The notes below the pieces were generated by a model. The model did not search any database, was not told where the DNA came from, and saw nothing but the letters and a program-made list of their open reading frames with translations. The position numbers were made by a program, and so were the translations under genes. Of a stretch of DNA of 64,000 bases, positions 42,941 to 52,956 are shown in pieces. Within the stretch, counting starts at the first letter, position 1; every line of letters begins with the position of its first letter. The DNA is taken from positions 1 to 64,000 of the forward strand of contig NZ_CACSLH010000003.1 in assembly GCF_902706605.1 (NCBI RefSeq). Direction: 5' to 3'. This stretch comes from Enterococcus sp. CSURQ0835 (GTDB lineage Bacteria; Bacillota; Bacilli; Lactobacillales; Enterococcaceae).

Positions 42941-45232
42941 TTACATCATTTTATGGTCAGTCCGTGAGATCACGTCGCGACGTTGTTCTGGTGTCAAGTC
43001 ACGGAATTTAACGGCATAACCTGATACCCGGATCGTAAAGTTCGCGTATTTCGGATTATCGATATCTTTGTCCATTTCTTCTAACAATTCACGGCCAAAG
43101 ACATTGACGTTCAAATGATACCCACCACGATCAAAGTACCCGTCTAAAACATTGCGTAAGTTATCGATCTGCATACTTTCATCATCTGTCCGGCCTAAAG
43201 CACCTGGATTGATCGTTTGTGTATCTGAGATTCCATCTAAGGCACAAGAGTAATTCAATTTCGCAGTTGAGTTCAATGAAGCTAGTAAGCCATTTTTCTC
43301 ACCTAAGAATTTTCCATCTTGGTAACTTGGGTTTGCTCCTGGCGCTAATGGTTTACCTGCGCGACGGCCATCAGGTGTATTCCCAGTATTTTTACCGTAA
43401 ACAACATTTGATGTGATCGTCAATAATGATAAAGTTGGTGTTGAGTTACGGTATGTGTGTTGACGTTTGATCTGAGTCATGAAGTATTCCAAGATCCAGT
43501 TAGCCATTTCGTCAGCTTCATCGTTATCATTTCCGTAAGTTGGGAATTCATTTTGCGGTACGTAGTCGATCGCTAGACCATCTTCATCGCGGATCACTTT
43601 TACATTACCGTGTTTAATCGCCATCAATGAGTCCGTCGCGTGAGAGATCCCGGCGATACCCGTCGCAAACGTCCGTTTCAAGTCAGTATCCATCAACGCT
43701 AATTGTGGCGCTTCATATGCATATTTATCATGCATGTAATGAATGACATTCAACGTATTTACATAAAGTTCAGCTAACCAATCTAAAGTATCTTTATAGC
43801 TATCCATAAATTCTTCAAAGTTGATCGTATCGCCTTCTAATTTACGGAATCTTGGACCAACTTGCATTTTCGTCATTTCATCCACGCCACCGTTGATCGC
43901 ATATAAAACGGCTTTGGCTAAGTTCGCCCGTGCGCCAAAGAACTGCATATCTTTTCCGATTACTGTAGCAGATACACAACAAGCGATCGCTGCATCATCT
44001 GAACCCCAATGTTGACGTAATAAATCATCATTTTCAAATTGGATCGAAGAACTTTCTTTCGCGATTTTTGCAGCATACGTTCTAAAGCCTTCTGGTAAAT
44101 GAGATGAATACAGGACTGTTAAGTTTGGTTCTGGTGATGGGCCCATATTAGTTAATGTGTGCAAGATTCGGAAATCATTTTTCGTAACGAGTGATGACCC
44201 ATCCATGTTCATCCCAGCAATTGATAAAGTCGCCCAAATTGGATAACCTGAGAACAATTGATTGTATTCAGGCGTCCGCGCATATTTGACCATGCGTAGT
44301 TTCATGATCAAGTGATCGATCATTTCTTGCGCTTCAAATTCAGTGATCACGCCACGATCTAAATCGCGTTGGATATAAATATCTAAGAAAGCTGATACGC
44401 GTCCGATCGACATTGCCGCACCATTTTGTGATTTGATAGCAGCTAGATAACCGAAGTATAACCATTGGATTGCTTCTTTAGCATTTGCCGCTGGTTTTGA
44501 AATATCAAAGCCATAGCTCGCAGCCATTTCTTTCATATCCATCAATGCCCGATATTGTTCAGATACTTCTTCACGCAATTGGATCACGTCATTTGTCATT
44601 ACTTTGTTGCCGACATTTTTCCAATCTTTTTTCTTTTCTTTTAATAAGAAATCGATTCCGTATAACGCAACTCGGCGGTAATCCCCGATGATTCGTCCCC
44701 GACCATAAGCATCAGGTAAACCTGTAATGATTTTGTTTTTACGTGCTAGCCGCATTTCATCAGTATAAGCATCAAAAACACCTTGGTTATGGGTCTTACG
44801 CCATTTATTGAAAATAAACGTCATGTTGTCATCGACTTCATAACCATTTGATTTTAACGCATTATTAGCCATATTGATTCCGCCAAACGGCATAAATGCT
44901 TGTTTTAACGGCTCATCAGTTTGCAAGCCAACGATTTTTTCTTCTTCTTGGATCAAGTAACCTGGCGCATGAGAAGTGATAGTTGCCGGAATATTCGTAT
45001 CCATTGCATAGACACCATTTCTTTGGTGTTGGATTTCAAATAATTCTTGCAGTTTATCCCATAATTTTTCAGTACTTGGTGCGATCGGTTCTAAGAAACT
45101 ATCGTCACCTTTATATTCAGTATAGTTTTGTTTAATAAAATCAAGGGTGTTAACTTCGTGTTGCCATTTGCCACCTTTAAAGCCAGCCCATTGATCAGTT
45201 GTTTGAGTTGTTTTTTCTTTTGTTGTTTGCAT
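42941..45232 (-). CDS. pflB: formate C-acetyltransferase (pyruvate formate-lyase)
   Basis: A 763-residue glycyl-radical enzyme converting pyruvate and CoA to acetyl-CoA and formate under anaerobiosis. Full length, with the adjacent catalytic Cys pair in [11 protein letters not shown], the C-terminal radical-Gly loop in [12 protein letters not shown], and [21 protein letters not shown]. The ATG lies eight bases from AAAGGAG. The activating enzyme gene pflA, usually adjacent, is not seen here and must be elsewhere. A formate channel gene lies about 16 kb away in the window. Confidence 0.97.
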   Translation of the reverse strand: MQTTKEKTTQTTDQWAGFKGGKWQHEVNTLDFIKQNYTEYKGDDSFLEPIAPSTEKLWDKLQELFEIQHQRNGVYAMDTNIPATITSHAPGYLIQEEEKIVGLQTDEPLKQAFMPFGGINMANNALKSNGYEVDDNMTFIFNKWRKTHNQGVFDAYTDEMRLARKNKIITGLPDAYGRGRIIGDYRRVALYGIDFLLKEKKKDWKNVGNKVMTNDVIQLREEVSEQYRALMDMKEMAASYGFDISKPAANAKEAIQWLYFGYLAAIKSQNGAAMSIGRVSAFLDIYIQRDLDRGVITEFEAQEMIDHLIMKLRMVKYARTPEYNQLFSGYPIWATLSIAGMNMDGSSLVTKNDFRILHTLTNMGPSPEPNLTVLYSSHLPEGFRTYAAKIAKESSSIQFENDDLLRQHWGSDDAAIACCVSATVIGKDMQFFGARANLAKAVLYAINGGVDEMTKMQVGPRFRKLEGDTINFEEFMDSYKDTLDWLAELYVNTLNVIHYMHDKYAYEAPQLALMDTDLKRTFATGIAGISHATDSLMAIKHGNVKVIRDEDGLAIDYVPQNEFPTYGNDNDEADEMANWILEYFMTQIKRQHTYRNSTPTLSLLTITSNVVYGKNTGNTPDGRRAGKPLAPGANPSYQDGKFLGEKNGLLASLNSTAKLNYSCALDGISDTQTINPGALGRTDDESMQIDNLRNVLDGYFDRGGYHLNVNVFGRELLEEMDKDIDNPKYANFTIRVSGYAVKFRDLTPEQRRDVISRTDHKMM

Positions 45233-45628
45233 CTTTCGCACTCCTTTGTTTTTGATTGCGCTTTCTAGACTGGAATTAGTATAACAAAATAATCAACTTA
45301 AAAAAACATTTTTCAGACTATTTAATATTAATAATTCAATGATAAAAATAACTCTCTAATTAATAATTTGTTCTATAACAGATCATTACCATTGCTATAG
45401 CAATCAAAATTCGTTCATGCCTAATGATAAATAACATTTTTAACAGTCTGTATGAATACAGTTTTCTTCTTTAGAAAAAGTTAAAAGATTCGAAAATTCG
45501 AGTTTTTAGATAACTTATATTTTTTTATTTCGATTCAGATAAATAAAAACTAAATAAGTTATTTTTATTAACATATGATTGGCCTTTTAAAAATAGATAT
45601 GCTACGGTTAATCAAAAAGGAGAAATAC
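45233..45628. other. divergent promoter region between pflB and the PHP phosphatase remnant
   Basis: Very AT-rich and gene-free. On the minus strand TATACT, about 50 bases before pflB, is a plausible -10. No clear cre, Rex or Fnr site was found by eye. Confidence 0.4.
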
Positions 45629-46397
45629 ATGCCGCTTTATGATCAGCACGTGCATACTTTTTTGTCATTTGATTCAACTGAACAAGTTGAAAACTATTTG
45701 GCTTTCCAGCCAGCAGTTTTTGTAGCAACGGATCACTTTGACCTTCACAATCCGAGTGATCAGTTTCACGACAACATCCCAGATTATCAGCAATTGAAAA
45801 AAATCCAACAAGCCTTTCAAACAGATACAATTTTTTTGACGGGAATTGAGATCGGCGTAGTTCCTGGCCAAGAAACTCAGATCACAGATTATTTAACCCA
45901 TCATCCTTATGATTTACGTTTAGTGAGTATCCATCAAAATGGAAAATTCGATTACATGTCGGATGAAATCTTAACCAAAGCTAAATCACAAGTTATTCCC
46001 GCTTATTTCCAACAAATGCAAACTGTGTTAGAAAATTTTTCTGGTGGACAAATCTTAACTCACTTTGATTATGGCTTGCGACGATTTGAACTTACTGCGG
46101 CAGAACTTGCTGAACTGGCCGAGCCGCAACTTGAAACGATTTTTAAGTTGCTCATCAAAAAAGACATGGCTTTGGAATTAAATGCAAAAAGTATTGTACC
46201 AAAACGAAGCACTCTATCGTTATGCTGTTCCACTTTATCAAAGTCTAGGCGGAAAATTATTTACCCTCGGCTCAGATGCGCATGTAGCTGCCGACTATCA
46301 AAATTTATTTCCTGAAATGCAACAGCTCTTACGAGACTTTGGTGTTAACGAAGTGGCGACTTATGTTGGTGAGCACTTGACACTGGTGGAAATATGA
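45629..46397 (+). pseudogene. PHP-domain histidinol-phosphatase-like gene with a frameshift
   Basis: Two overlapping frames together make one PHP-domain protein of about 255 residues. The first part has the metal motifs YDQHVHTFLSFDS, VFVATDHFD, GIEIGVVPG and ILTHFDYG; the second has LFTLGSDAHVA. The frame changes by one base near 46190-46200 (AAAAGTATTGTACC), where ALELNAKS should lead into YQNEALYRYAV. The ATG after AAGGAG is good. As written the protein loses its final Asp-x-His metal ligands, so it is probably inactive. HisJ-like proteins hydrolyse histidinol phosphate, but no his genes are nearby. Confidence 0.85.
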
Positions 46398-46701
46398 GGG
46401 ACAAAATCCATGAATAGTCTCTAAAGGAGAGCAATAAAAGGATTTCACGAACGTTTATAAAAAATGTTCGTGAAATCCTTTTTGAAGTTTAGTAGTGATT
46501 TTGTCTCTATTTCTTTCAGCCATCTTTTAAATTTACAGGAAATAGTTAATTTAGACTGTCGTTTACTTACATAAAATTAATTTTAACGAGATTATACAAA
46601 AAAACAACAATCGTTTTAGTTTTGACAATTTAGTTCTCCTCAAGTTTCTACATGTTAAACTGATACATAATTTAATGCTTACTTTGTTTGGAGGGGAAGA
46701 T
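46398..46701. other. intergenic region after the PHP remnant
   Basis: It contains a strong hairpin, AAAGGATTTCACGAAC / GTTCGTGAAATCCTTT (46437-46482), followed by T: a terminator usable on both strands. The rest is AT-rich, with the presumed promoter of the next gene and nothing else recognised. Confidence 0.6.
46436..46484 (+). terminator. terminator after the PHP remnant
   Basis: A 16-bp perfect stem followed by TTTTT. Confidence 0.85.
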
Positions 46702-47124
46702 ATGAATATAGTCAACTTTTTGATTTTTAGAAACTACGTAATTTTGATAGCTATAAGCTATTGTTTATTGCTGGGACTCATAACGTATACGACTAAATTA
46801 TTTAAGCTTGTAGTTGGAATAGCCATATTAGCTCAAGTAATTTTTTTAAGCTTCTATCTAAAAACAGGAGCTTATCTTTATAACCACAGCGCTTCATTAA
46901 AGATGTACAATGAATCTTATCTCGTTATAAAGTATTCCTGGTTTTTCTTTTCATTGTTTTTACTATTAGTTGTTCTTTGTCGACTACTATCTAGTCATAC
47001 TTTTAAAGAACAAAATAGACTAGTGAAATTTAGCTTGATAGCCTTATTAGTGATATTCCCACTGTTTATTGTTAAAAAGGGATTAATTATATATATAATA
47101 CTATATTATGGTTTTGCCCCTTAA
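46702..47124 (+). CDS. small membrane protein with four predicted helices
   Basis: A 140-residue hydrophobic protein with four likely membrane segments (YVILIAISYCLLLGLITY, LVVGIAILAQVIFLSF, WFFFSLFLLLVVLC and LIALLVIFPLFIV). The ATG follows GGAGGGG. The region is more AT-rich than its neighbours, which may indicate horizontal transfer. Four-helix proteins of this size include bacteriocin-immunity or stress membrane proteins, but nothing in the sequence identifies it, and no bacteriocin gene adjoins it. Function unknown. Confidence 0.7.
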   Translation: MNIVNFLIFRNYVILIAISYCLLLGLITYTTKLFKLVVGIAILAQVIFLSFYLKTGAYLYNHSASLKMYNESYLVIKYSWFFFSLFLLLVVLCRLLSSHTFKEQNRLVKFSLIALLVIFPLFIVKKGLIIYIILYYGFAP

Positions 47125-47186
47125 AAAGTCGCCTAATTTTATCTCACTCTCTTTTCGGATCGATCTTTTAACAACAGTCACTGTTT

Positions 47187-48302
47187 TTAAGTGAGCAAGT
47201 TTTTTAATTGCGAAATGACGTCATCGATCTCCGCTTTGGTTGTCAGCTTTCCGACACTAAAGCGGATCGCGCCTTGTGCTACCTCACTCGGAATTCCCAT
47301 CGCAGCTAAAACAGGAGAGCTTTGAGTCGAACCAGAATGACAAGCTGAACCCGTAGAGGCTGCAACTCCAGTCAGTTCATTCAACAATTGCGCACCATTG
47401 CGACCCATAAAACTGACATTCAATGTGTTTGGCAAATTATGCGCCAAGTCTCCATTAACTCGAATCTGTTGGCCAAAATTTGCGGTCAACTGGTGATAAA
47501 AATAATTCCGTAACGCAACAAACGGCGTGGTGAGTAAAAAATCCGCCGCTTTTTCACACGCTGTTCCTAAACCCACGATATAAGGAACATTTTCAGTACT
47601 GGCACGGCGCCCTCCTTCTTGACTAGCCCCGTGAATCAAAGGTTCGATTGTGAGCCCATTTTTGATAAATAGTGCCCCGATTCCTTTTGGCGCATACAAT
47701 TTATGCCCAGCTAAAGTCAAAAAATCAACTTGTAAATCGGTCACATCCAACGAAACTTTCCCCGCTGATTGCGAGGCATCGGTGTGGAATAAAACCCCGG
47801 CGGCACGACAAAGCGCGCCGATCTCTTTAATCGGCTGTAAGGTTCCCGTTTCATTGTTCGAGTGCATGATCGTTACCAAAATCGTATCTGGCCGCAGAGC
47901 TGTTTGAACATCTTTTACTGCGACTGCTCCATTTTCATCGACTGGAACAACTGTCACTTCAAAGCCAAATCGTTGTTGTAAAAACTTCAACGGCTCTAAA
48001 ATAGCTGGGTGTTCGATCGTAGACGTAATGATATGTTTCCCTTTTGCATGATAAGTCTCAGCCACGCCTTTAATAACTGTATTATTCGCTTCACTGCCGC
48101 TACCGGTAAATAAAATTTCAGCTGATTGAGCCCCGATTAAACGAGCTACTTTTTCGCGAGCTTGCGCGATAGCTTGCCTAGCTGAAAGGCCTAATGAATA
48201 CGTATTCGACGGATTTCCAAATTGCTGTTTGAAAAAAGGTTCCATCGCAGCCAACACTTCCGGGTCAATCGGCGTGGTCGCATTGTAATCTAAATAAATC
48301 AT
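47187..48302 (-). CDS. cysteine desulfurase, NifS/IscS-like
   Basis: A 371-residue PLP enzyme of aminotransferase class V that takes sulfur from cysteine as a persulfide. It shows YLDYNATTPIDPEVLAAM, HTDASQSAGK, the PLP Lys in LAGHKLYAPKG, and the active Cys in STGSACHSG. It is a short group I (NifS-type) form. A DsrE-family gene nine bases upstream probably shares the transcript, suggesting a sulfur-transfer pair for tRNA thiolation or cofactor synthesis rather than general Fe-S assembly (SUF in this group). Confidence 0.92.
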   Translation of the reverse strand: MIYLDYNATTPIDPEVLAAMEPFFKQQFGNPSNTYSLGLSARQAIAQAREKVARLIGAQSAEILFTGSGSEANNTVIKGVAETYHAKGKHIITSTIEHPAILEPLKFLQQRFGFEVTVVPVDENGAVAVKDVQTALRPDTILVTIMHSNNETGTLQPIKEIGALCRAAGVLFHTDASQSAGKVSLDVTDLQVDFLTLAGHKLYAPKGIGALFIKNGLTIEPLIHGASQEGGRRASTENVPYIVGLGTACEKAADFLLTTPFVALRNYFYHQLTANFGQQIRVNGDLAHNLPNTLNVSFMGRNGAQLLNELTGVAASTGSACHSGSTQSSPVLAAMGIPSEVAQGAIRFSVGKLTTKAEIDDVISQLKNLLT

Positions 48303-48311
48303 TGGCTCACC

Positions 48312-48632
48312 TCAAAATGTAACGGTCTTATCTGCCCACTCCACCATCTCGACACAATCTATCATCGTAGAGATCGGACAAGTAGTCTGGTCGTCTAAGT
48401 GACGCGAACGCAAACAGGTCCCACACGCAAGGACGTGCCCACCAGCCGTTGTAAATCGTTCTAACTGCTCGACTACATTATATGTTTGATCGGTGATCCC
48501 TTCGATCTCTACCGCTTCTCCCATCAAAAAAAATTTAACTTCATGCTCGCGTTTTAGCGCAGTGTTAGCAAACCGCAATGCATTCCACGCTTTTTCTGCT
48601 GCCTTTGTCTCTAAAATGATCGCTAATTTCAT
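48312..48632 (-). CDS. DsrE-family sulfur-relay protein
   Basis: A 106-residue DsrE/TusD-like protein. The fold is suggested by MKLAIILETKAAEKAWNALR and VKFFLMGEAVE, and a conserved-type Cys pair lies in VLACGTCLRSRHL. Such proteins receive persulfide sulfur. Start: the ATG after CTGGAGG was chosen instead of an upstream open frame of 26 codons. Coupling with the cysteine desulfurase gene nine bases downstream supports a sulfur-relay role. Confidence 0.82.
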   Translation of the reverse strand: MKLAIILETKAAEKAWNALRFANTALKREHEVKFFLMGEAVEIEGITDQTYNVVEQLERFTTAGGHVLACGTCLRSRHLDDQTTCPISTMIDCVEMVEWADKTVTF

Positions 48633-48973
48633 ACTCGTCCCTCCAGTTGTTTTCCCTTGCATCTTACCGCAAACTTTGACAAAAAGGTAGTGATTTGTTA
48701 AAAAGTTCATTACCGAATTTGCGATATTTTTATTAGCAATTTATTTTCCCAGTAAAAAACTTGCTGGAATCATATAACTTGCTACTTGATTAGCTCGATT
48801 GCGATTTTTTATGAAAAAAGTGGACAAAAAATGGCATAAATTTATTTTGATCGCCTATTTAGAAGTGTCAAGGGATAAAAATGTTTCCATAAAAAACATA
48901 ATTCTCGTAAAGATCAATTTTTACTAACACACACACTCAATTGATCTCTTCCACCTTCCCCCTTGACTACTCT

Positions 48974-49004
48974 GGGACCTGGGTCGTCTACTCAGGTCTT
49001 TTTT
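48974..49004 (+). terminator. orphan terminator, plus strand
   Basis: A U-tailed hairpin without an upstream gene on its strand. Confidence 0.55.
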
Positions 49005-49027
49005 GGTTCGCTCATATCAGACAATCC

Positions 49028-49062
49028 AAAAAAGCTGTGCCGGGATTCACCAGCACAGCTTT
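49028..49062 (-). terminator. terminator of the 73-aa gene
   Basis: AAAGCTGTGC / GCACAGCTTT with six T on the minus strand. Confidence 0.8.
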
Positions 49063-49066
49063 CGAG

Positions 49067-49288
49067 TCATTCTGCCATTTTTACACGAACTAATAAAAGG
49101 ATCTTTTTTTGTTCGCCATAGCCGACTTCACTTTTTTCTACTTCCATCACTTCAAATAATCTTTCGTGATTGTTTCGTTTCAACGAAATCAACTCACCTT
49201 TTTGCGGAATGCGATCGGTCAGTCGCATTTGGACTCCTTTTTTCTTGCGCCCACTTACGGGATCATGAAAGACATATTTTACTTGCAT
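49067..49288 (-). CDS. small hypothetical protein, 73 aa
   Basis: A 73-residue basic protein (MQVKYVFHDPVSGRKKKGVQ ... RLFEVMEVEKSEVGYGEQKK) with AGGTG six bases before the ATG; upstream in-frame starts have no ribosome site. The many beta-prone, charged stretches suggest a small beta-barrel-like protein. No family recognised. A terminator five bases after the stop supports a real gene. Confidence 0.65.
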   Translation of the reverse strand: MQVKYVFHDPVSGRKKKGVQMRLTDRIPQKGELISLKRNNHERLFEVMEVEKSEVGYGEQKKILLLVRVKMAE

Positions 49289-49465
49289 GTTCATCACCTG
49301 ATTTTTATTTTTTCCACGGTTACTAACAGTAATGACAGCAAATGATACCACAACTTCTTAATCATATTTTAGGCGTTTTCTCTTTACATGCAAACGATTA
49401 ACGAAGGATTTCTAAACCGGAAACCTTCAATAATATTCGTTATATTGAAAACTGAATATTCAGAT

Positions 49466-49514
49466 AAAAAACGCGTTCTTACCTTCAAACGATTAATAAG
49501 AACGTTTTTTTATT
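49466..49514. terminator. bidirectional orphan terminator
   Basis: AAAAAACGcGTTCTTA / TAAGAACGTTTTTTT, not adjacent to any recognised gene end. Confidence 0.65.
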
Positions 49515-49657
49515 TTAGGCATTTAACAGAATTATTAAAATATGATTAAATCCGCTCTGAAATGACTTATTGCTTTTATTTTGATTCGATCGACCATAAA
49601 TGAACAAAGTGTATTTTCTATTTCTGCCTACCCACTATCCACTCCCCCACCCTAAAT

Positions 49658-49685
49658 AAAAAAACTGCCCCAATGATGAGGACAG
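49658..49685 (-). terminator. terminator of the menA-ndh operon
   Basis: On the minus strand, CTGTCC pairs with GGGCAG, followed by seven T. Confidence 0.65.
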
Positions 49686-49727
49686 CTTTACTTAAATTAA
49701 ATTAGAGCATAACTTTCAATGGTCGAC

Positions 49728-50936
49728 TTAATGATACAAATCAAAGCGACCTTTTGATAACATCTCTTTCACACCCCCGGTTTCTAACAAGGAACGGTCC
49801 ATAATGGCTTTTTTAACAAAAGATGCGGGGTAGCCTTTAATGGCTGTTTTACCAACAATCCCAAAGGCATGCGTATTCCCGATCGAAGCGACTGAGCCTA
49901 ATGATTTAAATGAAAATGGCTGTGTCGGTTGACCTTTGATTTGTGCTTTGATGTTTTTAGCCGCACAAGACCCCATCTTCAACGCGATTTGAGCAGTAGT
50001 TGGGAACGGTCGATCATTTTCAGGATTTTTGACAGCTGAGACATCTCCGATAATATAAACGTTAGCATGGTTAGGATCTGTCAGATCAGGATTGACCATT
50101 ACCCGTCCTCGCCGTTGTTCAAAATCAGAGTCAGCTATCACATGGCTCCCGCTGACACCGGTCGTCCAAATGATCGTATTAGCCGCAAGCTCGACTTTTT
50201 CACCAGTTTCTTTATTGTCTTCATAGACGACAACATTCGGTTTGATTTCTTTGATTGGTTTTCCAGTTAAGAAATGAATGCCCCAGTCTTCTAAGTGTTT
50301 GATCCCGTAGTTAGCCAATTTTTCTTCAAACATCGGTAGTAAACGCGTGACTGCTTCGACACAATAAATCTCGATTTGATTTTCATCGACTTGTGCCATC
50401 CCCGCATAGCGCTTGCGAGCCTCAACTAGTGAACCGAGCAATTCGATCCCCGTAAAACCTGCGCCACACACGACGATCTTCAAAGCGTTGGGATCTTTCG
50501 TCTTGCGATACCCATTCATTTGATCGACGATATGATTATAGACTGCTTCAGCAGAATCAATATCTACCATTTCTAACGCATTTTCTTTTACACCTGGGAT
50601 ACCAAACGATTCTGATTCAAAACCTAACGCAACGACTAAATAATCATAAGTTAGTTCAGGTCCGCTCTTAAAAAATATTTTTTGATTCTTGCGATCGATC
50701 TTTGTGACTTCGGCTTGTAAAAAAGTCGTTTTACTAGGACGAACTACATCTTGAATGTCATAGCAGATGCGATCTTTTGGTTGCGTACCTGCAGCTACTT
50801 CGTGTAAAGCTGTTGCTTCAAAGTGATAGGGATTTTTATCCACCAAGGTGATATGAAAATCTTCTTTACTTTGTTGTAATTCCTTTAATGTTCGCAACCC
50901 AGCATAGCCGGCACCTAAAATAACAACTTCTGTCAT
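49728..50936 (-). CDS. ndh: type II NADH dehydrogenase (NDH-2)
   Basis: A 402-residue non-proton-pumping NADH:quinone oxidoreductase, a peripheral membrane flavoprotein. The FAD motif is VVILGAGYAGLRTL at the N-terminus, the second Rossmann motif VCGAGFTGIELLG at about 165 binds NADH, and TTAQIALKMGSCAAKNI is conserved near the quinone site. It lies 18 bases after menA in one operon. It would feed electrons into (demethyl)menaquinone for cytochrome bd, encoded next to it. Confidence 0.93.
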   Translation of the reverse strand: MTEVVILGAGYAGLRTLKELQQSKEDFHITLVDKNPYHFEATALHEVAAGTQPKDRICYDIQDVVRPSKTTFLQAEVTKIDRKNQKIFFKSGPELTYDYLVVALGFESESFGIPGVKENALEMVDIDSAEAVYNHIVDQMNGYRKTKDPNALKIVVCGAGFTGIELLGSLVEARKRYAGMAQVDENQIEIYCVEAVTRLLPMFEEKLANYGIKHLEDWGIHFLTGKPIKEIKPNVVVYEDNKETGEKVELAANTIIWTTGVSGSHVIADSDFEQRRGRVMVNPDLTDPNHANVYIIGDVSAVKNPENDRPFPTTAQIALKMGSCAAKNIKAQIKGQPTQPFSFKSLGSVASIGNTHAFGIVGKTAIKGYPASFVKKAIMDRSLLETGGVKEMLSKGRFDLYH

Positions 50937-50954
50937 GATTTGTCACTCCTTTAT

Positions 50955-51857
50955 TTAAATTATCAATCCTAACAAAAAACTCAAGAATTGACTAAATGAA
51001 CCCACAGCTAAAATGCGAACCGCACAAATAAACGTCTCCCGTTTGACTTGTTTGTGTAAAAATAATTTCGTCTGCTGAAAGATAAAAGGTGCGGCTAAAA
51101 AACTTAATAACAACGTGATCGGGGCAAGCTTTGACAACACAGACAACACGATCGCACCATAAGCTAACAGATTCAGACTAGTAAACAGTTGAAGTGCCCG
51201 GCGTTTGCCCAAATAATGGACTAACGTATAGCGCTCATTTTTCTCGTCTTCTTCCAAATCACAAATATTATTCGCTAACATCAAATTAGCGATCCAAAAA
51301 GTATTCGGCAATGCGATCAAAAAAATCGCCAATAGCTCTGGAGCATCAAACGTAAAAGCCTCATACGTGTTCAAATAGACACAGATCAAACTGATCATAA
51401 AGCCCATCGTGATCCCCGAGAAAAATTCTCCTAGTGGCAGACTAGACAACGGTCGCGGACCGGAAGAATACAAGATCCCCACTAAGTAACACCAACCACC
51501 CATCAAAAGTAGCGGCCAGCCTGTTTTGACAGCTAAGAAACCCCCGATTGCGGCTGAAAAAACGATCATCGTTACCATCAACCAAAAAACTAAGCGAACA
51601 GAAAGCTGCTCACGGCCAATGATATTTGTTTTTTCTTTATAGTCATGCCCTTCTTTTGCATGGTGGTAGTCATTGTAATTATCTAAAATATCGACTGACA
51701 TGTTAAAGACAAACATCGCGATAAAAAACAATCCGACATAGAGCGGATGGAGCATATGGTAATTATACCAGCTATAACATAAGCCGATCAAAAAAGGTAA
51801 GACACTCGCTGTCTTAGCTTTAAATTCTACCAGCTCCAAAAAAACAGCTAAACTCAA
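50955..51857 (-). CDS. menA: 1,4-dihydroxy-2-naphthoate polyprenyltransferase
   Basis: A 300-residue UbiA-family membrane prenyltransferase with about eight helices. The two Asp motifs are FNMSVDILDNYNDYHHAKEG and NLMLANNICDLEEDEKNE. It attaches the isoprenoid tail to the naphthoate ring to give demethylmenaquinone. The start is TTG after GAGATG; a stop codon just upstream leaves no other choice. It is divergent from the polyprenyl synthase gene, which makes its co-substrate, and is followed by ndh. Confidence 0.92.
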   Translation of the reverse strand: MSLAVFLELVEFKAKTASVLPFLIGLCYSWYNYHMLHPLYVGLFFIAMFVFNMSVDILDNYNDYHHAKEGHDYKEKTNIIGREQLSVRLVFWLMVTMIVFSAAIGGFLAVKTGWPLLLMGGWCYLVGILYSSGPRPLSSLPLGEFFSGITMGFMISLICVYLNTYEAFTFDAPELLAIFLIALPNTFWIANLMLANNICDLEEDEKNERYTLVHYLGKRRALQLFTSLNLLAYGAIVLSVLSKLAPITLLLSFLAAPFIFQQTKLFLHKQVKRETFICAVRILAVGSFSQFLSFLLGLII

Positions 51858-51946
51858 TTTTTCATCTCATTTCTAAACATTTCTAAATCATTTTTGGGCC
51901 TTTTAAGGTAAAATGATTTTATGATCAAATTGGAAAGGAAATTTCT

Positions 51947-52921
51947 ATGTTAGACTTCTGGAATAATTATCCTATAATTCAAAAAAGACTCCAAGCAGTA
52001 TGCTCACTGATTGAACAAAGAGTAACGATCGATAACCGCGAAATCCAAGAAGCCTTACTGGATTTTACTCGTTCTGGCGGCAAGATGTTGCGACCAGCCT
52101 TTTTTCTATTGTTTGCTGAACTAGCTGAAGAAAAGCGCGTTTCAGAAACCGGTTTATTAGAGCTTGCCGCTTCATTAGAATTACTTCACATGGCAACCTT
52201 AGTCCACGACGATATTATCGATGACTCGCCCTTACGCCGGGGCGAAGTGACGATCCAAGCTCGGTATGGCAAAGACGTTGCCGTTTATACGGGGGATCTC
52301 TTGTTTACGATCTATTTTGAGATCTTGATCGAACACATCAACGGCTCCCCTTTTATGGCAGAAAATGCTCAAGCGATGAAGCGCTTATTGTTAGGTGAAT
52401 TGGATCAGATGCAGACTCGCTTTTTACCTACGAAAACCCTCGATCAATATTTGAATAGTATTACTGGCAAGACCGCCGAACTTTTCCGCTTAGCTTGTGT
52501 TGAAGGGGCTTACTTTGGCGGGGCTGATGAAAACACGCAACAGCTAGCCGCTACCATCGGTCAAAATATCGGGATCGTTTTTCAGATCTATGATGATATT
52601 TTGGATTATGTGTCGTCTACAGCTACCTTGAAAAAACCGGCCTTAGAAGATTTGGCTCAAGGAATCTATACGTTGCCGCTGCTCTTAGCTCGCCAAGCAG
52701 ATCCAGCCGCCTTTGAACCTTATTTAAACGAGCAGATCACCAAACAAGAAGCCAAAAAAGTCGCGCGCTTAGTCAAGCACTACCAAGGCGTAAAAAAAGC
52801 AAAAGCCTTTGCTCAGACCTATATCGATGAAGCACTAGTTGCGATCCAACAGCTGCCAGCAGGTCCCGCTCAACAAATGATCACCCAATTAGCTGACCAA
52901 CTGCTCAAGCGGACTTACTGA
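51947..52921 (+). CDS. polyprenyl diphosphate synthase (menaquinone side chain)
   Basis: A 324-residue trans-prenyltransferase. The first Asp-rich motif is LVHDDIIDDSPLRRG, the second QIYDDILDY. GGKMLRPAFFLL and KTAELFRLAC complete the family pattern. The size and context fit a heptaprenyl/octaprenyl/nonaprenyl diphosphate synthase (HepT or IspB type) that supplies MenA; a HepS-like partner is not adjacent. The ATG follows GGAAAGG. It is convergent with cydC. Confidence 0.9.
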   Translation: MLDFWNNYPIIQKRLQAVCSLIEQRVTIDNREIQEALLDFTRSGGKMLRPAFFLLFAELAEEKRVSETGLLELAASLELLHMATLVHDDIIDDSPLRRGEVTIQARYGKDVAVYTGDLLFTIYFEILIEHINGSPFMAENAQAMKRLLLGELDQMQTRFLPTKTLDQYLNSITGKTAELFRLACVEGAYFGGADENTQQLAATIGQNIGIVFQIYDDILDYVSSTATLKKPALEDLAQGIYTLPLLLARQADPAAFEPYLNEQITKQEAKKVARLVKHYQGVKKAKAFAQTYIDEALVAIQQLPAGPAQQMITQLADQLLKRTY

Positions 52922-52956
52922 ATCTGTTATACCTAAGTAACTGAGTTCCGCTACGA

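Larger units (their letters stand above)
48633..49066. other. intergenic region with an orphan hairpin
   Basis: No gene seen. It contains a hairpin GACCTGGGT...CTCAGGTC followed by TTTTTT (48974-49004, plus strand) with no ORF ending before it, and a minus-strand terminator for the next gene (49028-49062, AAAGCTGTGC / GCACAGCTTT). The orphan hairpin could be the 3' end of a small RNA. Confidence 0.5.
49289..49727. other. intergenic region with repeated motif and orphan terminator
   Basis: No ORF. CAAACGATTAA occurs twice (49389-49399 and 49487-49497). Between them are inverted repeats GAAGG...CCTTC and AATATTC...GAATATT. A U-tailed hairpin ACGCGTTCTTA / TAAGAACGT (49466-49514) follows. This may be a small RNA gene of about 130 bases. 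The ndh terminator lies at 49658-49685. Confidence 0.45.
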
